Shown: positions 1 to 25,830 of the stretch, in pieces
How positions within the stretch are numbered: the stretch's first letter is position 1
Layout of the letters: each line of letters begins with the position of its first letter
Source: Corticium candelabrum
Taxonomy: Eukaryota; Porifera; Homoscleromorpha; Homosclerophorida; Plakinidae
Length of the DNA stretch: 64,000 nucleotides
NCBI RefSeq assembly: GCF_963422355.1
Contig: NC_085091.1
Location: forward strand, 7,022,968 to 7,086,967
Direction of reading: 5' to 3'
Program-made: the position numbers and the translations under genes
Notes under the pieces: generated by a model
The model's database searches: none
What the model was told of the DNA's origin: nothing
The model's input: only the letters and a program-made list of their open reading frames with translations

Positions 1-1694
1 TGGACTCTAGAATAGGATGCGCGTATTGCGTGAGTGTGATTCTAACTCACCTGACCCTCAAGCCATTGCTCTTATCTAAGCAGTCGGTAATGTTTACCAG
101 TGCTTATGAAACAATTTTCAAGCTCTTGATTGTGCTCTACGGCGTACAGCATATTCAAGGTGCTGATCGTCACAACTAGCTAGCAGTGTAATAGCAGTGA
201 CGTCGCTCACTGGTTGCTGCGTTGTCGAACTAAAGCTCTCTTTGAGTCTCGCTATGTCACCGTACCTGCGGTATTTTGCAATAGCAAATTTCAGCGATAC
301 GGCAATCCAGCCATTCATTACAAATACTAGTTTTCCAATGGTTTCTGTCACGTGCGAGTAGTGACGGTCACGTGCACATGGGCTAGCTGCACGTGTCATA
401 ACAGTCTGTTCTACATTGAATATGATACTTTTGTACGCAGTATGGTATGGTCTCTAACACTATCAGTAAAGTTTTAAAAAAACTCTATGATAATTGTCAG
501 CCAATATCTAATAGTGTTTTCAAGGTATACGGATACTGCAGCATCAAGTCAGTAGGCCAAGTGACTGATGCAAATCTAATCGATTGAACACAGATAATAG
601 CTAAAAAGGTAAATAATATATATATAAGGTTTTTGTCTGCGAGTCAACTGTACACACATCCTACTGAAACCAAAGATTTTTATCAATAGAAAAATAATCT
701 AAATTTTAAAATATTTAATTTAAACGCAATTTTAGAAATATGTAATGTTTTCCTACTAATCTACTGTACTGTGCTGTATCTTTGTAGACGATTCTGTCGG
801 TCTGTTTGTCTGTCTGCTAAATATTAATCACGCCTAATTTGCTGGTCCAATCGGGGTTACATATTCATGCCTGAAGACCGAGTTCTACGCTCCAATGTAA
901 ATGGATGTTTTAGCTGACGGAATAAACGTTTAATTAATTAAAGAAGTTCCTTTTGAGGTGCAACATCAGATTGACCCTACTAGCAAAAGTGCACAGGGAA
1001 TATGCCGCGAAACCCACATTGTTTATTCATGGCTTTAGGTAGGGTTTTGCTAGGGAAAGTAGCATAACCCAGTTGAGTTAATGACCCGTTTCCCTAGCTG
1101 GGATTTCTCAAATTCGTCCAAACACCCACTGAAACAGCTCAAATCCCATGATTGGTTAACAGGGCTGGGTTTTGAATAACCCAAATTCCCCGCGTTGCCG
1201 TGGACTACTGCAGTATTCAACATTCCGTTAACCCAAGAAAATCAGTGAAAACTCATGAAACCGCCAATGCAAATTGCAACGGTAAGTGGACATTGAACTG
1301 ATTGTAATCATGCCTGATTATATTTCCAATTAGCTTATCTAATTGCTACACCTTCAATTACGTGCTAATAACCATTTGGAACGCGCACTCTACACTAAAA
1401 GCAAGTATTATGTTATGTAAAAGTCAGGTACTATTGTCTTTTACTAAACTCTAGTTAAAGAAGATTGCAATTAAACAAACAAGTCATAATCACAGTTTAG
1501 CAATTTTAATAAATGTTTGAAGTTTCTTAATAATATTCGACACTAAAGAAGGTTATAAAGACACGTTTTACAATACAGATTCAATGTTCTCTGGATTGCA
1601 AAACCCTTTTACTACAATATTAGTATTTCACATACGGGCTTCTACAAAGTAAAGTACTCACGTGAAGATATACCTTGTCAGTCGACACCCTTCA
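1..1694. other. Upstream intergenic region
   Basis: No coding exon is supported here. The only recognisable structure is an interspersed repeat at 991-1400 (listed separately). The rest is AT-rich single-copy-looking DNA; the short open frames start on non-ATG codons or lack any recognisable domain. The promoter of the receptor gene that starts at 1695 should lie here, but I see no convincing core element. Confidence 0.5.
991..1400 (+). repeat. Interspersed repeat, copy 1 (second copy at 62969-63385)
   Basis: About 400 bp that reappear in the same orientation at 62969-63385 with many substitutions. Both copies begin at GCACAGGGAATATG, contain the phrase 'ttttgaataacccaaattcc' and share the stretch around 'gcaacggtaagtggac'. 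It contains no open frame of note. The family is unknown; the shared start suggests a transposon fragment rather than a local duplication. Confidence 0.75.
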
Positions 1695-17055
<15,361 letters not shown>

Positions 17056-17424
17056 TGGAAGATGCAAATAGACCTTATGCTGCCTTGTACAAACTTTGTT
17101 TCGTCCATTTTTGCTGATAGCTTGAGACGTGCTGACAAGAATTGTGTTCTACTTAGTCTGTTCCTTTTCATTGTGATGCAACTTAAGACAGTAGTCTGCC
17201 CAACGTACGTTCAATTGATTAATCTACATGTGCTGACTATTTTAAATTTGTGTACGTTTCAATTACGTTTAACTATGAACAATGAAGCAAAGACAAATAC
17301 CTTTACCGGATTTCACGAGTACAGTACCCGGACATACTCTCTAGCGAACTATAGCAAGCTAGCTGCTTTTTAGTTCAATAATTGGCAAAAATGTTAACAC
17401 TAACATTACCCTTGAATAAACATA

Positions 17425-17632
17425 ATATACAGGACGGACGCCCGAGGGCCGAATTATCATAGCAGCTACACCAAACAATGAGAGTTGGAGCCTTATGATG
17501 ACATCACGTTCAGCAATGACACCACTTCTCGTCTATAGGTCGGAATAGCTTCATTTGTAATTGAGTATAAATACGGTCGGTCGGTCATCGAACGATTACT
17601 ATACCCATAGCCCGGAAATCCTAACCTCGGGC
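17425..17632 (+). repeat. Partial copy C of repeat R1
   Basis: Matches the last 200 bp of R1 (copy A 47321-48006; copy B 42208-42882, inverted). It shares GGACGCCCG, a TATA-like stretch and the terminal CCCGGAAATCC. It abuts the broken Ig exon of the receptor pseudogene. Confidence 0.75.
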
Positions 17633-17635
17633 AAT

Positions 17636-18648
17636 GAACTCAATGACGTGTACAACTGTACGGCAAAGCATTTGTAGGAACAAGCACTGCAATTGTTAGA
17701 GTGACTGTTCAAGGTATCTAGAATCAAGGGCTGCGGTTCCGCAGTAAACGTTTGTATGTGTTTGTTTAACTTTGCGATCAATGAAGGTATGAAATCTAAT
17801 AGAGAATATCAGTGCAGAAGATCATGTGGATCAGACTATGGCATGACAATTGTACAAAGGCTAAGTAGCAAGTGTCGTCAAGTGGGTAGGACCATCAGTC
17901 TAAGCATAAGCATGTCTACTACAAAGCGTGTGTCCTTCTTACGGTATATCTAGTACTGTAAGACAACAATTAGAATAACCGCTACAACAATTGCTTCTTA
18001 ATTTAATTACAGGAACAGCATTAGTGCCGTCGTTTAATACAAGCCCTAAAACAAGTAAGTACCTAAGATTGGAAAATTGAATATTAAGCATGAACAACTA
18101 CATTAGAGTGTATGACTTCTGACATCTTACTATGCAAGGTAATTCAGTAGCTATACTTCTACACATATTGGCCCATCCAACACTATATTTGTATGTATAT
18201 TTATTCCCTAGCCACCAAAGGAGGAATATCTCCATGAGAAGCTGCAGGGATATCAGCGACTGCGACCACCATTTTAGCCTCTATCATTTTCGGAGTTATT
18301 ATTTTTTGGAAAACGTCGTGAGCAAGAATATTCCGTATCCACATCTACCTGTAAACCAAGTAGCCCAAATCGCTTGCTGGTGCAGCAGCGGCTTTGTACG
18401 TCTACAGTCGACGACACTAGACACTCGGAAAGCGGAGAAGAAGAAAAGTACGAGAAGGTAGGTAACGTTCAAGGTATAGACACGAATGCTGCTTATGCTG
18501 CCATGACACCTGCATGGGACGATGTGCACAGCAGGCATGAAACAGCAACTCTGACATACATGAATCGACGCACTGACGACAGAAACAAAGGGACTTTGAT
18601 AGCTGCACAACTGATTTGTACAAACTTTGTTCTCCTTCGTCTTCAGTA
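17636..18648 (+). pseudogene. Decayed partial duplicate of the receptor 3' half
   Basis: Recognisable pieces in order: end of Ig4 (17636-17713, DVYNCTA with a 1 bp deletion), TSP1 exon (about 17771-17942, SCGSDYGM, several frame changes and no AG acceptor), stalk exon (about 18014-18050 with a GTAAGT donor), and the membrane/tail exon (about 18212-18648, GISATATTILASIIFGVIIF, stops on both sides, NAAY in the tail). Its 5' edge is the end of an R1 repeat, so the duplicate was cut there. It is tandem to the intact gene, in the same orientation. A functional product is very unlikely. Confidence 0.8.
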
Positions 18649-19166
18649 GATTGACGCACATTATTGCAACTAGCTATAGAACGCCTCTTTTACTGCTTGG
18701 TATCGCATACTGATAATGCACAGCAAGCTAGACAACTTCAACTCACTTGATATTTAGTGTCAGGGAGGTGTTATGCTAATAGATTGTCCCTATCTAAAAA
18801 CTAGACGAATAAATTTGCGTGACTCTGCATGTGTCGTTGTAGCAAATCAAAATATAATACGGGAACCTTATGTAAATCCACACGTCATTTGGGGATACAT
18901 AGTCTTGTTTAGCCAGGCCCCTTTCGCCGCCTCATTTTCTGCGATAATGAGTCCGGCAACGTGCCTATGATGCAGTGGTTCTGCAGCACTTTTCATTGCC
19001 AGCATTCCGAAGTTGTCAAATAGGGCTTTGCTATAGTTACCAAGGATGTTCCAGGCAACTTCTATGTACTTCCAGCCATATACTATTATCAACCCTACTT
19101 CTGACAATTTTTGCAATACATTTGTAAGAGAATAAAGCTTTCTAACGAGGCTTTTGTAGTCGGTTA
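18649..19166. other. Intergenic spacer
   Basis: Nothing recognisable between the receptor pseudogene and the Harbinger element. The TTA target duplication of that element is at 19164-19166. Confidence 0.5.
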
Positions 19167-19408
19167 GGCTGAATCTACAATATGCAAACGTTTGAGGGTC
19201 GCGTCGAGTCGTATAGATTCAAACTGTAAATGGTCTACGCGACGCGGCGCTCTACGGACGCGGCGCTCGACGGACGCGACGCATCCGAATAGAACCGAGT
19301 ACTATTTCATCGTCGAACTGGAAGTCGGAGCACGTTGCGTCGGAAGTGGCAATCAAGATTTTAACCAATCACAGGCTAATAGAAGTGCACGTAGTTGCTT
19401 CATAATCA

Positions 19409-19640
19409 ATGGCTACCAACATGTTGAACGTCGAGCGGTTGATAGAGACTGGACGCAGCTGTTCTTGCCTGTGGAAGGCCAACTGCCAAGTATACAAGGA
19501 CCTGTGTGCTCGAGAATACGCTTGAAAGTAGATTTCTAGCGAGTTGGGTGTCTTGGCAGAATTCTGCCAAAAGAAATGGAAAATTCTCCAAGACAAATAC
19601 GTGAGGGAGCTTAAACTTCTTCAGAAGAAACGTTTGTGAG
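19409..19640 (+). pseudogene. MADF domain protein of the Harbinger element
   Basis: An ATG at 19409 opens MLNVERLIETGR...LWKANCQVYKD, then two in-frame stops at 19523 and 19529 interrupt, followed by ELGV...CQKKWKILQDKYVREL. This is the MADF (Myb-related) pattern. Harbinger elements carry such a second gene needed with the transposase. The two stops mark it as dead unless a short intron removes them. Confidence 0.8.
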
Positions 19641-20349
19641 GAACCGGAGGTCCACCACCGACGTCTTCGTGAGTTTTCTTCACTATGATGACTTTTCTAG
19701 ACATTTTCGTGAAGCACAGAACGTAATTACTAGATCCATAATTCTTCTCCTTTTGTCTGTTTTCGTGTCTCTGGCTGTCTGCTTTGATGTGGCTGCATGC
19801 CCGTCAGTGGATAAGTTCGTTGATCTGTTGGTCTGTCAGTCTCCTTGTCTGCTTTCGTGATATCTGTGTCTTTCTTTACCTGCATGTCTAGCTATTGGTT
19901 ACCTCTTGTTTGTACGCGCCGGTGTTTGTACTGTTTCTGTGTCATTTCACTGTACCTATACTACTGTTTACGCTGCATTTGCTGTGGATCTATGCATGCA
20001 CTTCTTGCAAAACTTAGTATCTCTAGTAATAACTCTATTGTATTGACAAACAGAACAGACAGCAATTTTTCATTGCTCGAAAGTCAGCAACAGGAGAGTC
20101 AACAACAGAAGAACCAGTCGGGTTAGAGTCAGCCAATAGAGAGTGAACTCTAAGACAGTGATGAGACAGTCGACAATCATGAAAGGTAAATGCGTGGACT
20201 TCGACTTGATATATTGCTTCCTTTCACAGGCTAATTTTTTTCTACTGCAGTAATAACCACACAACAGCTCAGTCATTTGTCAGTTAGAGACTTGGCCACG
20301 TCAACCAAGTATCACTCCAGCCGTCAAAAGAAAGAGACATCATAAGGGA

Positions 20350-20571
20350 CCAGAAGACGAGCTAAAGACTTCAATCGTAGATAGACTAAACTCGTTGGAC
20401 TCAAAGAGGGCTCATGTTGACTCCGATGAGGATGGTTTGTTTGGTAGCCAGATAGCTGCTACTCTACGGAGATATCCCTATGAGAAAAAGGTTTTCGCAA
20501 AGCTCATACTTCAACAAGTGATGTTGGAGGTAGAGCTTGGTGGATCAGGAGATGGTTTCTCTCCGTGTTGA
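20350..20571 (+). pseudogene. BESS-motif C-terminal part of the MADF gene
   Basis: The frame ending at the TGA at 20569-20571 reads DEDGLFGSQIAATLRRYP, then KKVFAKLILQQVMLEVE, the BESS pattern usually found at the C-terminus of MADF proteins. It is separated from the MADF part by about 700 bp that may be intron or decayed sequence. Confidence 0.65.
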
Positions 20572-21416
20572 AAGAGCACCCCATAGGTCACCAACCCTTT
20601 GAGAATTGTGTGTGTGCTTGTATTCATCACTGTGTAGTATCTTGTGATACGTGGTCAGCAACTAAACTACGTGTGGTCTATAAGCCGGCTTTTTCAAAAG
20701 CCACCAACTGCATCAGAGAGAGATAGAATCTGCAGACTGTTAGCTACATGACTGATTGACAAACTCATTAATCGACAACAACAGGTCAATAACTTTTAAT
20801 TGTCATTTTTAACAAATACGTACTTTGGCACTGCCTATGCATACCTACTCTCAATATGCTCATTATATTATCTTGGGAAGTGCTCTTTGTAGCCCATTTT
20901 CAGGTATGGTAAAGATGGAGCATCAATTATTGTTGCCATATGGAGTCTGGAAAAATATAATATCAATGTAAAACAAATTGTTTAGATAGCTTCCCAGGTA
21001 CAACTATATTAATTAAAGAATATTCTAGACTATAGCTAATATTTTAGTCACATACTAGCTCCTACAGCTATATAACCAGTGGATTATAACTAATTGTATT
21101 CAATAAATTGATTATAGTAACAAATAATTGTAACTAGCAGGAAATTGATTATTGTAACTAACTGGTCTAATAAAAATTCAGGCTAGGTAATAAAATCTTT
21201 GATATTATTCTTGCCTTTAAAAATGCCGGTGGTTACTCAATAGAAGTGAAAAGACTGATTGAGTAGGTAAAGATAATGACCAAGACTAATTTATTTATTA
21301 ATAGTCCTTGCCGTTGACATGGTGGTACTGCCAGGTGACCGTTCCTTCTGGTGTCATAAAATAGTTTCTGTACATGTCTTTCACTTCAACTGCAGATCGA
21401 CTGCTCCGATTTCCTC

Positions 21417-22406
21417 CTATTTGTCCAATTCTGGAAATCCACCATCATCAATTTTATGCCTCCACTTTCCTTTCAGTAAGTGACCAGCACCATCTTTTTC
21501 CGCATCAGTAAAGACTGTAGGACAATGCACCGAACAGTTATTGGTTTGCAGGTAGTTGTCAAGGACAATAGCTGCTTTTGTAAATATGGCAGCATTGTCT
21601 GGTGCTGCAATGATGGGTCGTTTAAATATCCTCCAACGTGCAGCCAAAATTCCAAAAAGTGTTTCAACTACACGCCTAGCTCTGCTTAACCTGTAATTAA
21701 ACACAGCCGTTCGTTCATCTAGGTCCCTACCTGGATACGGTCTCAACATGTTGGTACGTAAAGGGAATGCCTCATCACGAACAAACACGAATGGAGCCTC
21801 TGTGGTGGCTCCAGGCAAGGGCCTAGTTACCGCTAATGACAAGCTCCCGGCTTGGCCGAATGCAGAATTTGAAAACACACCACCATCGCTATGGCGACCT
21901 GAATTTCCTACGTCTACTAGAATAAATCTGTAGTGAGCATCACACACTGCCAATAGAACAATGGAGTACGTCGCCTTGTAATTTTATTATGTGAAACCTG
22001 ACCTATCTGGAGCCTGAATTACCATATGTTTGCCGTCTATTGCTCCAAGACAGTTTGTAAAATTCCAGAGTTCATAAAAATTTTGCACTGATACTCTTCC
22101 AGTTGGCTTCTGTAGCAGGGGGTCTCACGTACTCTTCCATCAAAACATTCCATATGGCAATGCGAGTCCCCCCCTAACACTTTGGCATACTGTTGCAGCT
22201 CCAACACGGAAACTGAAAGTAAGCGATATCTGCGAGTTTCCCGTTGCCAAATAGCGAAGGGTCAACGCTAGTCTGATTGATGGTCGGACGACACTGTTGT
22301 ACCGACGGCGAACCAACAAAGGTCCCACTTTTGCCAACAGTTGGTCAAATGTAGCCTTCGACATCCTCAGATATCTAAAGTGGTTGTCAGATTCGTGCAA
22401 CCGCAT
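21417..22406 (-). pseudogene. Harbinger DDE transposase (HARBI1-like)
   Basis: The N-terminal part at 22406-22140 has RMSKATFDQLL, RLALTLRYLATG and SFRVGAATVCQ. The catalytic part at 21953-21417 contains GRHSDGGVF (second Asp) and VVETLFGILAARWRIF (Glu). The first Asp lies in a GAIDGKH phrase near 22030 between the two open stretches. Stops and frame changes at about 21960-22140 break the gene. It would be an endonuclease that moves the element together with the MADF protein. Confidence 0.88.
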
Positions 22407-22777
22407 CTTTTAGAGAAGTTGACGGTACTGTCCCTGCTTGGTGTGTTGTTGATGTATTTCACGAACCCAAACTTGACGTGCTTTTCTTTTTGCTTTTTTA
22501 CAGTGGTGGTGATGCAACAAGAGACACAACAGTAGCGTTTCCTCCTCTTAGTCTTAATCCATTCTAGAAAACGAGGTAAAATGAGTGTAACCGTATTTTC
22601 GCGCTTGGTAATCTAGCGCTAGTGGTCATTCAGGAATACATGCACCGACGTCTGTGACGCCCTACAATTACATTGTGAATGATACGACGCGTGTGACGCG
22701 ACGCGAAGCGACGCCACACTCAAGCGTTTGCATATTGTGAATCCTGCTTTAGCTATGAAGCATCAGTAGCGACTATA

Positions 22778-23283
22778 TCGTATTCGCCCGTAATAACGCC
22801 CATACCTAAATAACGCCCATGCCCGTATATACGTTCATGTGCGACATGTCAGAACTTTCAGCTCGAAAAAAACGCCCGTGCTCAAGTATAAGCCCAGGAT
22901 ACGCATGTGCAGACAAAACAAAATGGGTCCGCAGAACATTCGTCTCCGTCTGTGTGCGTTTGATGAGCTGGTGTCAATGTTGAGTGAAAGTGCTTGCCGC
23001 TAGACTCAGGCCGACCACGTGTGTCTAGTGTTTAGTTCCTGCGTGGATGTTGATGCTGAATGGATACCAGTACCTTAGATCTTGCAAATGAATAATTGCA
23101 AACATTTCTGGTATTTCTGTCTTCAAGTATTTAGATGATGACTGGCCAGGTCGACGACAGCATCTAGTGACCCAGCGACCATGTATACGCCTAGGACCAA
23201 AATAACGCTCATGCCCTAGTATACGCCCAGAAAAAAAGTGTTTCTTTTCTATACGCCCAGGGCTTCATTACGGGCGAATACGG
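22778..23283. mobile_element. MITE with TA target duplication (pogo/mariner-like)
   Basis: Inverted ends (T/C)CGTATTCGCCCGTAAT are flanked by TA at 22776-22777 and 23284-23285. Inside, the motifs ACGCCCA and TATACGCCC recur in both orientations. No coding capacity. Tc1/mariner/pogo elements duplicate TA; the family is not identified further. Confidence 0.75.
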
Positions 23284-25578
23284 TAGTTTCAGATGCAAGC
23301 GTAATATACTGCATGTCTTAATTTCTCTATTGCTATCTATATTACGGTACCATGCCTTCTACAGTCTTGTTCGTTGAGGTACATAAAAATTGGTTTCTGC
23401 TGATTCTACATTTGGTTGTCTTAGAGATGTGAAGACGTGCCTTCCATCAGAAAACCACTTCTGATGACGTAAACATTAACATTTATGGTACACATACCTA
23501 ATGCAGTGTATATCTAGATCGCCGTCGCGCGTGGCTTTACCGATCCTCTAGAAAGCATTCTTTGACAGCCTTCGTTTTGCGTAAAATGTAGCGTCAACCT
23601 AAAAGATGATGTGTGTATAGTCTCTTATGTTGATTGTCTTACGTTGCTCACTTGCTCTTCGCCAATGGAAATTTTTGAGTAATTTTTAATGTCTTATCAC
23701 GGACAAGGAAAGTATGAAGGTCATGCCGTTCTTCACGGATCAATAAACCGACGACGTTGTATACAGTGAAATTACTACGCATTCGCGTTTTCATATGCAC
23801 TGTTTATTTTGGTAGAGAACCAGAAGCCATTAAACACTTCTTTCCGTAAAGAATCCAGTGGAATAACGAAATCAGCGAAACAACTACCACAAAGGCATGC
23901 AGGTGACAAGACATCTTCCCGGAATTGTGATGACGGAAGACGGTCTGGATACAGGAGTCTCTATTAAAGGCTTCCATTAGTGCTAAAACTATACGTTTCG
24001 GACTATAGCACCTCACCAGATAGTCTCTGTCATTCCAGCTGCTAGATGAGCAACTCATGTACTGAAACAACTTGATCTCTACATTTAGAGTTAATGTTTG
24101 AAAATTGTTAACTCTTGGAACTTTTTCAAAATTTAAGAATATCTATTTGTGAGTTGCATCAAGTTTCTGCTTTCTACTTGACGTTGTTTTATCTCTAACT
24201 GTAGCCTGCATGCACCACCTAGGGATCTAGCTGAAATTCATTTTAGATTGAACCGGCCATTAATCTTTGAACTCCTGAATTGAAAGTGCAAATTCAAGGG
24301 GAAGAACTAGAAGTTCATCTATTTTCACCTTCAATGTAGGGCATGACGGTGATTTGGGCTTCCGTGTCGTCATCACACCAATATCTGAGAAGTCCCTAGT
24401 AATTGACGGAACATTCAAAGTTTCAATTGCACACGTCTCCTCATTATGATCAATTCTCATTTACACGAATTGGATCTACCGTACATCAAAGAAAGATAAG
24501 ACTTCTTTTTCTTCCCTAGTAGTGATTTTGTCATATGTTTTGAATTGCTCGCTCGCGCTGTGTGTATACGTTTCACTAACGATTTGAAAAGAATGTGAGC
24601 TAGAACGTTTAGGAGAAAAGTGATAACTTTACAAAATCTACAAAATAAATATTTTTTATAACTATTGTGCATAATTCTACTAGGAAACTGCTCAAGAATT
24701 AGGAAATTGCTGGGAAACAGTGCCATTTTAACAAATTTGACATCATGCAAACTTTTCTAGTAAATGCGACATTGACATTTTACTTAGTATGCGACATAGT
24801 ACAACAAACGTATTGCACAAGGCTGCAGCAGAACAGTGGCGTAGGAAGATGGTCACGAGCGGGGGGCAGGGAGGCTGTGCAGGGAGGCTGTGCAGGGAGG
24901 CTGTGCAGTGGATGTCATCATGAGACAGGAAAACTACCTCGCTTGCCAGACCGTAAACAGATTTGCAAACGTCAGCAGAAAAGAAAATTTCAAATAACTA
25001 CAGTGAGCAAAGAACGCAAATACTACATACTAGTCCTACCCTGGCGGTAGCAGTCCATGTTTGCGTTTGCACTTAATTGGCAAGTTTCCAATGTTCCTAG
25101 AAATTGCAATCCTACACACTCCATGCAACCAGCACTCTCCTGTTGTTCACTCGAGCCAGAGTTTTGTCTCTCCATCTCAGACTCTTCTCATCTAGTAACG
25201 TCAAGCATGGTCTGTTCGTGAAGAATAACCTATTCGTGGAGAATGACGTGACGACACTACCGCGAAGAAGAATCACCTACCGTGACCCACGGACGGACGG
25301 ACGCACGCAAAAGGTCGCGTTTGCACAGTGACTGGCGACACGTCACATCCGCATTGTGGTTAATTAATTGAACAAACAAACTCCGGCGCATCTCATTTCA
25401 GAACGACAAAGTCTCGTTTCTAGATGACTGTCGGAGACAGTCTAGGCAAAATCCGACTCGACCGTTTGTCTGATCTCGACACTTCCTCCGCGTTTCGCGA
25501 CGATCCGACACTGGCGAGTGTAGATCGACGCGTTAACTAGAGACATGCGGACGTTCAGACAAACGGAGGCGTGTTGGC
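23284..25578. other. Intergenic region, 2.3 kb
   Basis: No gene recognised. A three-copy tandem repeat of about 14 bp (gcagggaggctgt) lies at 24868-24909. A minus-strand ATG near 23920 opens a 36-codon frame with one hydrophobic stretch and no further support. Confidence 0.45.
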
Positions 25579-25594
25579 GTATTATATTATAGGA
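25395..25594 (-). mobile_element. Helitron-like 5' terminus (minus orientation)
   Basis: Reading on the minus strand from 25594, TCCTATAATATAATACGCC follows an A, as at 29083 and 48388. The next 190 bp resemble 29083-29270, including TCGTCTG and TCAG/TCGGATTTTGCCTA. Helitrons insert between A and T and begin with TC. No 3' end or RepHel gene was found. Confidence 0.4.
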
Positions 25595-25830
25595 TTTATA
25601 TTCTGAGTTTAATATTGAAATAAATTATTTGGTATGGCTATATACATAGAGTTACTGATCCTATAGTATTCTGGTATGATATCATCCACCCGTTGACGTC
25701 ACTTCCACCAGTTTCCGCCCACATTCTTACAAGGGACAAAGCAACCGGAACAGAGTACGCCCTGTCAGGTGAGTCAAAGTCAGTTCCCTTGCTGCTCTTG
25801 GTATCCTACACCTACAGCAGCAACACGGCA

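Larger units (their letters stand above)
19167..22748 (-). mobile_element. PIF/Harbinger DNA transposon, decayed
   Basis: Terminal inverted repeats of about 30 bp share ACAATATGCAAACG; the ends sit symmetrically beside TTA at 19164-19166 and 22749-22751, the duplication typical of this superfamily. GC-rich subterminal repeats containing CGACGCG follow on both sides. It carries the two expected genes: a DDE transposase on the minus strand (21417-22406) and a MADF/BESS DNA-binding gene on the plus strand (19409-20571). Both contain stops or frame changes. Length is 3.58 kb. Confidence 0.9.
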
